64,000 nt of DNA from Dolichospermum flos-aquae CCAP 1403/13F (GCF_012516395.1 NZ_CP051206.1:4345334-4409333); one strand, 5' to 3'; positions 17,526 through 30,277 are shown, counted from the stretch's first letter. Program-made: numbers and translations. Notes: generated from the letters alone by a model not told the origin.

Positions 17526-18626
17526 ATGGGGACAACCTGGTTTTTTGAGGACAACGTTATGAGTAAGTTTTGTGCCAAGTAAGTCTATATGTAGTAGTTT
17601 TCCGTCAGTAGCGATCGCCAAACCGAGCATCATTTTCACAGCCTCAAGAGCTAAATAGCTACCCACCAACATCTGACCTATCGGTAAATTTTCCCGTAGC
17701 CGTGGTTGAGAACGCCGTTCTCGGTTGAGCAACTGTTCAACCGCCAATTCTGCCTCTGGAAACTTGGAACAAGCCATAGACCGCATCCGATAGCATAGAT
17801 AACAGGGTTTGTCCTGGGAAAAAACCAACGGACCGACAGTTCCCTCCACCCCAGCCGCTCCACCCGGTAGCAATGGGCGCTGCATCTTCAAGCATAGTCT
17901 GTTCAGACGATAGGCTAGATTCACAGATACGGCATCAGTAGCGACAATTACCAGGTCAACGTCCTCCAGCAAAGAATTGATGGTTGCGTCGTCATTTAAA
18001 CCATCTGTGACAATCTCAGCCTCAGTGATTCCGCCAATGGACTCAATCTGTCGCGCTGCTTCCACACTCCGAAAAGTGCCAATTTTATTCAATCCCGAAC
18101 CTGACATCATCAGGGAATCCGCCGGCAGGATACAGGCATCATCACACAAACGGACAAAACCAATCCCAGCAGTAGCTAGGTTAATTGCTGCTATCAGTCC
18201 CGAACCTCCCAGTCCAAAAACAGCAATTCTCGCATTGGCTAAGTTTTTTCGAGCATCTTTTTGGTCAAAGCCTAATTCATGATAAAGGCTGATTTGAGGA
18301 AGTAAATAAGCACGACTATCTAAATCATTTGTATTTTCTAGAGACTCTTCTACTAAGCGATTGTCCATCAAAAACTCTAAACATTGATTTAGGGAAGAAT
18401 CTGTCAATTGTTCGCCAATTGCATTGCGGATTTCTCCTATGGTGCGAGAGCCATCTAGTAAAGGTAAAACAATATTTTCCACATTATGCAGAGCTTGACC
18501 ATGGACTCTCAGGGTTCGTCGTGTTGTATTAAATATCATACTTTCTTCGCCACTGCAATCTGCCGGCATCACGTTAATAACAACGTGTTCTAGTAGTCGG
18601 AGCCGCTGACCATCATTTAATTTCAT
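17448..18626 (-). CDS. E1-like TOMM cyclodehydratase partner (ThiF family, leader-peptide binding)
   Basis: About 392 aa from the ATG at 18626. Residues 1-100 form a winged-helix RRE-like region (LLDGSRTIGEIRNAIGEQL, LEFLMDNRLVEE) that should bind the precursor leader. From about 130 a ThiF/E1 Rossmann domain follows, with GLGGSG at 138-143 and DLVIVATDAV near 224. Two Cys pairs, C275xxC278 and C365xxC368, form the structural zinc site. This family presents the precursor to YcaO. It is the second gene of the operon. The end (about residues 369-392, Ser/Thr/Arg/Gly-rich) comes from a dispersed repeat. TTG at 18644 is an alternative start. Confidence 0.88.
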   Translation of the reverse strand: MKLNDGQRLRLLEHVVINVMPADCSGEESMIFNTTRRTLRVHGQALHNVENIVLPLLDGSRTIGEIRNAIGEQLTDSSLNQCLEFLMDNRLVEESLENTNDLDSRAYLLPQISLYHELGFDQKDARKNLANARIAVFGLGGSGLIAAINLATAGIGFVRLCDDACILPADSLMMSGSGLNKIGTFRSVEAARQIESIGGITEAEIVTDGLNDDATINSLLEDVDLVIVATDAVSVNLAYRLNRLCLKMQRPLLPGGAAGVEGTVGPLVFSQDKPCYLCYRMRSMACSKFPEAELAVEQLLNRERRSQPRLRENLPIGQMLVGSYLALEAVKMMLGLAIATDGKLLHIDLLGTKLTHNVVLKKPGCPHCSTQKGNTSTSSVHRREEGTGNGKR

Positions 18627-18681
18627 AGACTTTATTATTGCCAAGGTTTAATCCTGCTATAAATAGCGATCAAAAAAATTA

Positions 18682-18729
18682 AAAACCCTGTTTCTGACAA
18701 CCGAAAATATTGAATAAAAACAGGGTTTC
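18682..18729 (-). terminator. Hairpin between precursor and modification genes
   Basis: Arms AAACCCTGTTT and AAACAGGGTTT around a loop of about 25 nt, between the precursor stop and the E1-like start. As a partial terminator it could give more precursor than enzyme mRNA, as is common in RiPP operons. The activity is inferred. Confidence 0.5.
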
Positions 18730-18819
18730 TGTTGATTTTTTTGGACGAATTTGATGATTTTAACCTCAAGAAACTCGGTTGATCAAATTACTAAATCCCT
18801 ATTCTGTCTTCAGGTTTAG

Positions 18820-19191
18820 TTAGTATCCAAATCCAAGCTCATCAATATCTCCCATCAAATTTGATGCTGTCCCATGGTCGGCAAATCTACAACCACCACA
18901 GCCACCGCAAGGTCTACAACCACCACAGCCTCGACAGCCGCAGCCACCACAGCCTCGACAGCCTCGACAGCCTCGACAGCCACCGCAACCGCCGCAGCCA
19001 CCACCACCACAGCCACCGCAATTAGCAAACCATCTTTGAGTGATTTCAGAGTCGAATTCTCCCGACATTGCTAATTTTTCTAAAGCTGCTATTTCCTCCT
19101 CAGACAACAGAAGTCTTTCTAGTTTGTCTGCTTGATCTACCAAACGCATTTCTACATATATTGGTTGGTCGAGTGTTTTTTCTGCAAGCAT
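18820..19191 (-). CDS. Cys-Gly-rich TOMM (RiPP) precursor peptide
   Basis: 123-aa precursor from ATG at 19191, which has AAAGGAG 9 nt upstream. Residues 1-57 are an acidic helical leader ([19 protein letters not shown]). The core, residues 58-101, holds 15 Cys almost every third residue, separated by GG, RG, G or RP ([13 protein letters not shown] type). A tail of 22 residues without Cys follows, ending DIDELGFGY. This layout resembles heterocycloanthracin-type precursors, whose Cys become thiazoles. The three enzymes downstream on the same strand match that chemistry. The leader is neither Nif11-like nor nitrile-hydratase-like to my eye. The product and activity are unknown. Function as a substrate is inferred from core pattern and context. 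Confidence 0.85.
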   Translation of the reverse strand: MLAEKTLDQPIYVEMRLVDQADKLERLLLSEEEIAALEKLAMSGEFDSEITQRWFANCGGCGGGGCGGCGGCRGCRGCRGCGGCGCRGCGGCRPCGGCGGCRFADHGTASNLMGDIDELGFGY

Positions 19192-19305
19192 TGTCACCTA
19201 CTCCTTTCAACTTAAATTTAATAACCTGGTTGCAAATCTCTATTTGAGTTGATAAAAAGCTGGAATGATGTTTTTAAATCAACCAGTTTTCACAAATTCT
19301 TCAAA

Positions 19306-19335
19306 ATTACACTAGTCCACAACGGTGTAAGTCAA
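19306..19335 (-). promoter_or_regulatory. Candidate promoter and operator of the TOMM operon
   Basis: On the minus strand TTGACT (19335-19330) and TGTAAT (19311-19306) are 18 bp apart. They lie about 115 bp before the precursor start. The inverted repeat TTACAC/GTGTAA (19307-19312 and 19325-19330) overlaps both boxes and could be an operator. Confidence 0.4.
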
Positions 19336-19371
19336 CTAACCATTAAAGATTCATGAAAAGCTTATACAATC

Positions 19372-19424
19372 TGCTTTTTTAATTTTTAATTGTTAATTTT
19401 TAATTCCGCCCTGCGGTATTAGTC
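19372..19424. repeat. Dispersed AT-rich repeat, copy 2
   Basis: Near-identical to the first 53 bp of the window, same orientation. It sits between the TOMM operon promoter and the transporter genes. Confidence 0.8.
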
Positions 19425-20186
19425 CACAAAAGAGCAAAACCACTTTCTGATTAGTGTGGGGAACTATCAGATGGGATTTATATTCTGTGAAACCTTGTCT
19501 TTTATGAAAATTGCTCTTTTCAGGGTCGCCAATTATGTCTTTGTTTGCTTATCCGATTCTTACAAGAATATCTTTTTCTAGATAATTTTCTTCTTTCTTA
19601 AGTAGTATTATTTTATCTCTTGATAGAGGAGGAATCAATTTATGAAATTGTGCTAATGGTGAATGAAAATTCTTGTAACAGAGAATAATTTTATAGTTAA
19701 AGCGAATTTAAAATAATGCTTATGACCGATTGAAAAGCGTAGCTCTATTTCTCTATAATTACTCCTTTAGTAAGGTTATCAGACTTGATTACTTTTCAGG
19801 ATTTATCTAAAAATAGCAAATCAAATATCTGATCATCCTTTAATGATCAAGGTTATATTGGTTCTAGGCTGTTTTGATATCCGTGAAAATTCTGAACAAC
19901 AGACATTTGAAAATTTTTGAAATATTCATCCCTAAGAAGTGGAGAACAAAATTTTTCAAAAGTAGAATATTAAAGTAATAGATAGCAGAATCCGAAAAAA
20001 TTCCTGATCAACTTTGCAGCGACTGATTGCTGGTTAAGTTGGAAAAGGATAAAATTTGATCACTGCATATTTTATTCTTGAAAAATAAACTCTCCCAAGT
20101 GATAAGTCTAGTTATTACTCAGAAAATATCAAACTTTTGGAAATCAGAGAATTATCTAACCCTTTATAAAAATTCAGGTTTAATTA
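19425..20186. other. 760-bp gap between TOMM operon and exporter genes
   Basis: AT-rich DNA without a supported gene. A strong ribosome-binding stretch (GAGGAGGAAT at 19626-19635) precedes an ATG at 19643, but that frame stops after four codons. A 25-codon frame begins with ATG near 19504. Neither resembles a known protein. Confidence 0.5.
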
Positions 20187-21998
20187 ATGAGCGATTTAAG
20201 AGTTTGGTTTGGAGACTACACTAGAATTTTATTTCGTTCTTTACCCTTATTATGGACAGCAGCACCTCAAGAAATGGTGTTTTTAATTGCTGTGACTTTA
20301 TTGCAAGGGTTTCTTCCTGGGGTTAGTGTTTGGATTACCAAACTGGTAGTAGATACTGTGGCTACAGCCTTAACAACTGGTCAAGCATTAGATGATTCAA
20401 TTTTGTGGTATTTGGTAGCAGCATGGGTGGGAGCTTTGCTATTAGAAAACCTTCTCTATCCTTGGATATTGGCACTTCAAGGAAATCTCAATGATAAATT
20501 AGCGGCTCATATTAGTTTATTATTAATGCGAAAAGCTGATAGTTTTGCCGACTTGAGCCGTTTTGAAGATGCTGAATTTTATGATGAGTTACAAATTCTG
20601 CAACAACAAGTTAGCTATAAACCCTTAAACTTAGTTGAGAACTTGGTAGAATTAAGTCGCTCATTGATTACTTTAATCGTAGTAATTGGGCTATTAATTC
20701 CCCTGGCTTTTTGGATACCATTGGTAATTGCGATCGCTACTATACCCCAAATAGTAGTTTCTTCGCAATATGGTAGAGAGATTTGGATCACTTTATTTGA
20801 AAACAGTCCTCAAGCCCGAAAAATGCAGTATTACACCTCTTTAATGCTGACTGACACCTATGCCAAAGAAGTTAGATTATTTCAGCTAGGTGCATTTTTT
20901 ATGCAGCTTTACGGACAAGCATTTCAATCTTTACATCAATCCATGGGTCATTTGCGAGGTAAACAAGCATTTTGGTCATCTAGTTTAGCTATTTTGAGTA
21001 CATTAGGAAACGGGTTTTCTTTCTATTGGGTAGTCAAGCAAGCTTTTAGAGGACTGTTAAGCCCAGGAAGTGTACTTCTGTTCGTACAATCATTAACTTA
21101 CTTCCAGAATAGTTTAGAAAGATTTGTCAGTCATTGGTTGGATTTGTTCGAGAATATTATTTATATGCAGCAGTTTTTCAACTTTCTCGACAGTCCTACC
21201 CCCATGGTATTGAACATACCCGGAGAAAAAATCCCCACTCCGATTCGTGCAGGTATTACTTTTGAGCAAGTTGATTTTCACTATCCAGATGGTAGATTAG
21301 CACTCAAGGACATTTCTTTTACCCTTTACCCAGGACAAACAGTCGCCATAGTTGGCGAAAATGGCGCAGGTAAAACCACTCTAGTCAAACTATTAACCAG
21401 GCTTTACGACCCCACCACAGGACGGATTATCGTTGATGGGATAGACCTTAGAGATTTAAATTTAGAACAGTGGCGGCAGCAAATTGCGGGGGTTTTTCAA
21501 GACTTTGGCCATTACGCACTCACCCTGGGAGAAAATATTGCATTAGGAAATTTAGCAGCGTTAGAACATCGAGAGATTCTTAGATATGCAGTAGAAAAAG
21601 CCGATATCGTCAAACTAGTTGATGATTTTCCCAGTGGGGAAGATACACAATTGGGTAAACAGTTTGGCGGTACAGAACTTTCTGGAGGACAGTGGCAAAA
21701 ATTAGCTCTAGCTCGTGCTTTTGTTCGCAAAGAAGCCCAACTACTACTTTTAGATGAACCTACCGCAGCCCTTGACCCCCGCAGCGAGTGTGATTTTTAC
21801 CTGCGTTTTGTGGAACTAGCGGAAGGCAAAACCACCATTCTGATTACCCACAGATTAGCCTCGGTGCGAATGGCTGACCGGATTTTAGTCCTCAAAGATG
21901 GTCATTTAATTGAGGATGGTACTCATCAAGAACTTTTACAACTGGGAGGAGAATATACCGCGCTTTGGAATATGCAGGTAGAACAGTACGGAGTGTAA
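20187..21998 (+). CDS. ABC transporter, fused permease and ATPase
   Basis: 603-aa exporter-type half transporter of the inner membrane. Six hydrophobic segments lie in residues 30-320. The ATPase follows from about 355: Walker A GENGAGKTT at 390-398, signature LSGGQ at 498-502, Walker B LLLLDEP near 519, D-loop AALD, and switch His in ITHRLASV. No peptidase C39 domain is present, so any leader removal needs another protease. It is the first of three transport genes on the plus strand, divergent from the TOMM operon 1 kb away. Exporting the TOMM peptide is a reasonable guess but not shown. Confidence 0.9.
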   Translation: MSDLRVWFGDYTRILFRSLPLLWTAAPQEMVFLIAVTLLQGFLPGVSVWITKLVVDTVATALTTGQALDDSILWYLVAAWVGALLLENLLYPWILALQGNLNDKLAAHISLLLMRKADSFADLSRFEDAEFYDELQILQQQVSYKPLNLVENLVELSRSLITLIVVIGLLIPLAFWIPLVIAIATIPQIVVSSQYGREIWITLFENSPQARKMQYYTSLMLTDTYAKEVRLFQLGAFFMQLYGQAFQSLHQSMGHLRGKQAFWSSSLAILSTLGNGFSFYWVVKQAFRGLLSPGSVLLFVQSLTYFQNSLERFVSHWLDLFENIIYMQQFFNFLDSPTPMVLNIPGEKIPTPIRAGITFEQVDFHYPDGRLALKDISFTLYPGQTVAIVGENGAGKTTLVKLLTRLYDPTTGRIIVDGIDLRDLNLEQWRQQIAGVFQDFGHYALTLGENIALGNLAALEHREILRYAVEKADIVKLVDDFPSGEDTQLGKQFGGTELSGGQWQKLALARAFVRKEAQLLLLDEPTAALDPRSECDFYLRFVELAEGKTTILITHRLASVRMADRILVLKDGHLIEDGTHQELLQLGGEYTALWNMQVEQYGV

Positions 21999-22050
21999 TA
22001 CAAAAAAACTTAATTCTAGGACTTACGCAGAAATCATCTTCCACTCTCAT

Positions 22051-22083
22051 TTCTCTGTGTCCTCTGCGCCTCTGTGGTTCGTT
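22051..22083. repeat. CTGCGCCTCTGTGG-type dispersed repeat
   Basis: Inverse-orientation copy of the CGCAGAGG repeat family. It lies between the ABC gene and the HlyD gene and falsely lengthens the HlyD reading frame at its start. Confidence 0.8.
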
Positions 22084-22095
22084 ATTCCATCAGTC

Positions 22096-23418
22096 ATGAA
22101 CATCAAAAATCCGATTCCTTGGCTCATTGGGCTGACTGCATTTGGTTTATCTGGAATGGGTATTGCTTACTTCAGCCATTGGTATCAACCCAGCAAAAAT
22201 GATATTACAGATTTAACAGTCCCTGTCACTACCAGCAACTTAAACATTAAAATCAAAACCAATGGAGTTGTCCAACCAGTTCGCAAAATTAATATTAGCC
22301 CAAGAGAAGCCGGTCGAATTGCCAAACTCTATGTAGATGAAGGTAGTTCTGTCCAAAAAGGACAATTAATCGCAGAAATGGAGCGTCAAGCCTTTCAAGC
22401 CCAGGTGAATCAGTATCGAGCACTGTTATGGAAGGCAAAAGCCGAATTACAAGAAAAGCGTAAGGGTTACAGACCGGAAGAAATTGCCATAGCTCAAGCT
22501 GATGTGCGTAAGTACACGGCGCAAGTGAGGGAAGCTCAATCTCGCTTGGCATTAGCCTCTCAACGAGTCAAGCGCAGGCAATATCCTACATCTCAAGGAG
22601 CAGTATCCCGTGATGATTTAGATGCCGTCTTGAACGAGGAAAAAAGCGCTAGGGATAACTTACAACAAGCTAAATTTAGTCTGATATCTGCCCAACAACA
22701 AGTGAAAAAACTACTTTCCGGTTATCAAACTGAGGAAATTACCAAAGCTGGTGCTGAAGTAGCTCAAGCAACTGCCCAATTACAATTTTACGAAAATCAG
22801 TTAGAAAATACTTTCATTCGCGCCCCTTTTGCTGGCTTAATTACCCGACGTTTTGCCCAAGCGGGGGACTTCGTAACTCCAAATACTTCTGTTTCTACCA
22901 ATGAAGGGGGAACTAGTGCCTCCATTGCTGAATTATCCAGTGGTTTGGAAATAGAAGCTAAAGTTCCCGAAGTGAATATGGCGCAAATTCAGAAAAATCA
23001 GCCTGTAGAAATTCGCCTTGATGCTTTTCCTGATCAAGTTTTTCAAGGGAAAGTCCGTTTGATTGCTCCTAGAGGAGTTAAGGAAGAAAATGTCACTTTT
23101 ATGCGAGTCAAGATTGCTTTGGCAACGGGTCAAGATAAACTCAAGGTAGGGCTAAATGTGAAGTTAACTTTTTTGGTGAATGACATTCGCAATGCCTTGG
23201 TTATTCCTTCGGCTGCGGTGGTTTCTGGGAAGGGAGGGCAGGTGGGTGTACTGTTACCAGATAAAGATAATCAAGCAAAATTTCATCCGATACAGGTAGG
23301 AATTACTTCTGGTGATAAAACCCAAATTTTAGGCGGACTTTCCGAAGGTGAACGGGTTTTTATTCAACCACCAGCTAATCAATTAATTGATGGTATTGAT
23401 CGTGTTACTGGATCTTAG
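22096..23418 (+). CDS. HlyD-family membrane fusion protein (efflux RND/ABC adaptor)
   Basis: 440-aa periplasmic adaptor from ATG at 22096 (MNIKNPIPWLIGL). One N-terminal membrane segment is followed by a biotinyl-lipoyl-like half (GRIAKLYVDEGSSVQKGQLI, near residue 75), an alpha-helical coiled-coil hairpin (about 110-250), and the matching half (NTFIRAPFAGLITRRFAQAG). Beta-barrel and membrane-proximal domains follow. It links an inner-membrane pump to the outer membrane. The longer frame from GTG at 22057 is repeat-derived. It is followed by a MacB-type permease, the usual partner, so the pair likely works together. Confidence 0.9.
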   Translation: MNIKNPIPWLIGLTAFGLSGMGIAYFSHWYQPSKNDITDLTVPVTTSNLNIKIKTNGVVQPVRKINISPREAGRIAKLYVDEGSSVQKGQLIAEMERQAFQAQVNQYRALLWKAKAELQEKRKGYRPEEIAIAQADVRKYTAQVREAQSRLALASQRVKRRQYPTSQGAVSRDDLDAVLNEEKSARDNLQQAKFSLISAQQQVKKLLSGYQTEEITKAGAEVAQATAQLQFYENQLENTFIRAPFAGLITRRFAQAGDFVTPNTSVSTNEGGTSASIAELSSGLEIEAKVPEVNMAQIQKNQPVEIRLDAFPDQVFQGKVRLIAPRGVKEENVTFMRVKIALATGQDKLKVGLNVKLTFLVNDIRNALVIPSAAVVSGKGGQVGVLLPDKDNQAKFHPIQVGITSGDKTQILGGLSEGERVFIQPPANQLIDGIDRVTGS

Positions 23419-23454
23419 CCTACTCTCTTTTTACTGGAAGAATATTGATTAAAT

Positions 23455-23515
23455 GAACCACGAAGGAGCGAAGAACACGAAGAAAGAAGGAAGAAGAAAG
23501 AAGGAAGGAAGAAAT
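23455..23515. repeat. GAACCACGAAGG/GAAGGAAGAA purine-rich repeat
   Basis: Purine-rich dispersed repeat between the HlyD and MacB-type genes. A close relative is at 63077-63130, after ndhF. Confidence 0.7.
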
Positions 23516-23549
23516 TAAGTAATTTTATGCTGGGAAGGGATTATGAATT

Positions 23550-24755
23550 ATGAATTTGTTAGAAAGTGTGAACATGGCTTTTGCTACTCTCGCTGCTAAT
23601 AAACTTCGTAGCGGACTAACTATGTTGGGAATAATTATTGGCAATGCTTCAGTTATTAGTATGATTGGGATTGGGCAGGGCGCACAGAATCTTGTGTTGG
23701 GTAAACTTGAGGCGTTTGGAGCAAATCAACTGACGGTATATAGCACTTTTGAAGATGATGAAGGCATGAAATTTCCTGATGCTCAATTGGTGTTATCAGA
23801 TGCAGAAGCAATTAAAGCTCAAGTTCCTAGTGTGAGCAAAGTTGCGCCTATAGATGAGCAAAAAATGTCAATTAGTTTTAATAACAAGTTAACATCAACA
23901 ACTGTTAAAGGCACTACCTTTGATTTGCTTGCTGTGCAGAATCTTACTCTTGTCACTGGCAGAATGTTTAACCAAATACAACAGCAAGAACAGGCTCAAG
24001 TTACTGTTTTGGGTGCAGAAACTAGTCGGAAACTTTTCGGCGATGAAAATCCTGTAGGGCAAGAAGTTCTCATTAATAATATATCGTTTCAAGTGATTGG
24101 TTTATTGCAATCAAAGGGTGCATTTGGTGGGGAGAATTCTGATCAAACTGCTATTGTTCCCCTCACAACATTTGCTAATAGGTTAGTGGGACGCAGATCA
24201 ATATCTGATATTCCTCTCAGTTATATTTTAGTGACTGCCAAAAATAGAGATAGTATTCGCGCCGCAGGTTTTCAAATTACTAATATTCTGGCTCGACTAC
24301 ATGGGAAAAAAGATGTGGCTGTTTTTGCTAATAAGAAGTTTCAAGAATTGGTAGTTCAGGTAACTGGTGTTTTGTCATTATTATTAGCTTTAATTGCGGC
24401 TATTTCTTTGTTAGTGGGTGGCATTGGTATTATGAATATTATGTTAGTTTCTGTGACTGAACGTACTCAAGAAATTGGGTTGCGTAAGGCAGTTGGGGCA
24501 ACTCAGAATGATATTTTAGCGCAATTTTTAATTGAGGCAATTATTCTCTCTCTCTCTGGCTGTCTGCTGGGCATAATTGTAGGAGTTGGGGGAACTATGC
24601 CGTTAGCCTTCTTCACGCCTTTGACTCCTCAATTTCCTCTATATGCGATTGTTGTCGCCGTGGGAATATCCGGGAGTATAGGCTTGATTTTTGGTGTATT
24701 TCCAGCCCGACAAGCAGCAATGTTAGACCCAATTGTTGCCCTAAGAAGTGGGTGA
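23550..24755 (+). CDS. MacB-type ABC transporter permease
   Basis: 401-aa permease of the MacB/FtsX type. An N-terminal membrane helix (KLRSGLTMLGIIIGNASVIS), a large MacB periplasmic core domain (residues 50-265), then three C-terminal helices with the conserved ERTQEIGLRKAVGAT loop that couples to the ATPase (near 310). It follows the HlyD gene, giving a MacAB- or DevBC-like arrangement. The expected separate ATPase gene is missing next to it, so a distant or shared ATPase must power it. The upstream ABC half transporter already carries its own ATPase. Confidence 0.9.
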   Translation: MNLLESVNMAFATLAANKLRSGLTMLGIIIGNASVISMIGIGQGAQNLVLGKLEAFGANQLTVYSTFEDDEGMKFPDAQLVLSDAEAIKAQVPSVSKVAPIDEQKMSISFNNKLTSTTVKGTTFDLLAVQNLTLVTGRMFNQIQQQEQAQVTVLGAETSRKLFGDENPVGQEVLINNISFQVIGLLQSKGAFGGENSDQTAIVPLTTFANRLVGRRSISDIPLSYILVTAKNRDSIRAAGFQITNILARLHGKKDVAVFANKKFQELVVQVTGVLSLLLALIAAISLLVGGIGIMNIMLVSVTERTQEIGLRKAVGATQNDILAQFLIEAIILSLSGCLLGIIVGVGGTMPLAFFTPLTPQFPLYAIVVAVGISGSIGLIFGVFPARQAAMLDPIVALRSG

Positions 24756-24768
24756 TTATTGAGATTTT

Positions 24769-28461
<3,693 letters not shown>

Positions 28462-28624
28462 GCGCTTTTGCTACGAAATATTTCTTTACATTGATCTTAA
28501 ACATTTTTGGAGATTAATGGGGGAATCTCTACCTAGAGATTAAAATAATGTCTATGCTTTTTGGAACTATATTAACCAGTAGCAGACTCTTGGCATAGTA
28601 AAAAAGTCAATTAAGGAGATACAA

Positions 28625-29623
28625 ATGAAATTCGGTATTGATATTGGTCACAATTGCCCTCCTGATAGTGGTGCAGAGGGAATTAAATCCGAAAATAAGT
28701 TAACAATGGAAGTGGGTAATAAGGTTATAGCTAAATTAGAAAATTTAGGACATACAGTAATTGCCTGTAAACCGAATAGTGCCAGGACAGTAAATCAATC
28801 TTTAGGTAGCCGGTGCGAAAAAGCCAATAGTAACCGAGTAGATATTTTTGTATCTATTCATTTTAATGCTTTTAATGGACAAGCTAATGGAACAGAAGTA
28901 TTTGCTATTAGCGACGCTGGCAAAAAAGTTGCCCAAAAAGTATTAGATGAAATTGTCAAATTGGGCTTTTTTAATCGTGGTGTTAAAAGTGGCTCACATT
29001 TGTATGTTCTCAGAAGAACAAATATGCCAGGAATTCTTATAGAATGTTGCTTCATTGATTCTGCCAAAGATATACAACTATATGATGGTGAAACAATGGC
29101 TAATGCCATAGTTGCCGGCTTAACAGGTAAAGTAGCAAATACTCCTGTAAATCCTGTTCCTGGTGTGTCTATTCCTATTGCTGTTCCTGTTCCTAATGCT
29201 TCTGTAAATACTGTTATAGATGAAGAACAGAATAAAGATAAGAGCATTCTCAGACTACAACAAGCTTTAAATCGGCTGAAAATTACTGATAAAAATAATC
29301 AGCCCCTAGTCGAAGATAATGGCATGGGACAAGCTACATCTTCCGCAACGGAAAAATTTCAGAGAATTGTGGGAGTTTTACCCACAGGAATAGCAGGTAA
29401 TACTACTTGGGATGCTATCAATCAAATATTAGCTAAACGAGTTGTGCAAGGGACTCATACTAGTGGTGTAATTATCAGATATTTACAATATCGTGTCGGT
29501 GCTGATCCTGATGGTATCTATGGTCCACAAACACAAGCAGCAATCAAGAAATTTCAACAACAAAACGGTTTAACTGCTGATGGTATTATTGGGGCAATTA
29601 CTTGGCAGAAATTGGTAGGTTAG
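28625..29623 (+). CDS. N-acetylmuramoyl-L-alanine amidase with peptidoglycan-binding domains
   Basis: 332-aa cell-wall hydrolase. An Amidase_3 zinc domain fills residues 1-175: GIDIGHNCPPDSGAEG (zinc His), VDIFVSIHFNAF (second His), and the catalytic Glu in GILIECCFID. A Pro/Val linker (about 178-205) leads to two PG_binding_1 domains (about 213-275 and 283-332; WDAINQIL, DPDGIYGPQTQAAIKKFQQQ). No signal peptide is visible, so it may be released on lysis or exported otherwise; phage-type endolysins share this form. Start is ATG at 28625 with AAGGAG upstream. Confidence 0.9.
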   Translation: MKFGIDIGHNCPPDSGAEGIKSENKLTMEVGNKVIAKLENLGHTVIACKPNSARTVNQSLGSRCEKANSNRVDIFVSIHFNAFNGQANGTEVFAISDAGKKVAQKVLDEIVKLGFFNRGVKSGSHLYVLRRTNMPGILIECCFIDSAKDIQLYDGETMANAIVAGLTGKVANTPVNPVPGVSIPIAVPVPNASVNTVIDEEQNKDKSILRLQQALNRLKITDKNNQPLVEDNGMGQATSSATEKFQRIVGVLPTGIAGNTTWDAINQILAKRVVQGTHTSGVIIRYLQYRVGADPDGIYGPQTQAAIKKFQQQNGLTADGIIGAITWQKLVG

Positions 29624-29702
29624 ATAAATTTTCATTTAATTTATTGATACCTAATTCCTCAAAGAATACTACTGATAAATAGGGAGTAAATCTCCCTCTT
29701 CC

Positions 29703-30200
29703 CTATCTGCGAAAATGCAAAATTGGCATAGCAAATAAACCCCAAGCCAAACCCGTAATCAAACCAAAAGGGGTAACAATATAATTATCAAAATCCCATA
29801 AACCGAAAATCTGCGCTGCTAATTCCAACGGATAAGCCATCATTAATACACTAGCAAAAGCCGCACCAGTCCAACCATATTGACTTAACCAAAAACCGCC
29901 TTTGCCATTAGTTAAACCATACAAAATTCGCGTAATTAATAATCCCGTTACCGTTCCATAACAGCGCATACAAACCGCCATAATAAAAGGTGGAGATAAC
30001 TCCAAACCCATAGTAGGCTGCGGACATACATGATTACCCATAAAGTAAATAATGTCCGCAATCCCCGGAAGTAAAAACACAGCAGAAGCAGCCAAAAAAG
30101 GTGCAATAGGGGGACCAAAAACCATCCCAGCTAATAGGAAATCCGCAAAAAAACTCACCCAATTAACTTGTAACCCTCTTAACAAAACTACCCTTTCCAT
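29703..30200 (-). CDS. DUF2085 membrane protein
   Basis: 165-aa membrane protein from ATG at 30200. About four hydrophobic segments flank the DUF2085 motif MGNHVCPQPT...MAVCMRCYGTVTG. The Cys and His of the motif are invariant, and the role is unknown. A frame starting at 30272 adds 24 residues, but that part is a translated CGCAGAGG repeat (NEPQRRRGHREN), so I reject it as the true N-terminus. Confidence 0.8.
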   Translation of the reverse strand: MERVVLLRGLQVNWVSFFADFLLAGMVFGPPIAPFLAASAVFLLPGIADIIYFMGNHVCPQPTMGLELSPPFIMAVCMRCYGTVTGLLITRILYGLTNGKGGFWLSQYGWTGAAFASVLMMAYPLELAAQIFGLWDFDNYIVTPFGLITGLAWGLFAMPILHFRR

Positions 30201-30202
30201 AT

Positions 30203-30237
30203 TCTCTCTGTGTCCTCTGCGCCTCTGCGGTTCGTTT
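30203..30237. repeat. CTGCGCCTCTGCGG-type dispersed repeat
   Basis: Copy directly against the start of the DUF2085 gene, same family as 4185-4217. Confidence 0.8.
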
Positions 30238-30277
30238 TCTGCAATTAGTATTATAGGGTAGAAAATACCCAAAATGA

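Noticed and set aside
18874-19074. Plus-strand frame of 66 residues rich in Thr and Ala
   Set aside because: It is the antisense of the Cys-Gly-rich precursor core; the composition follows from the repeat on the other strand.
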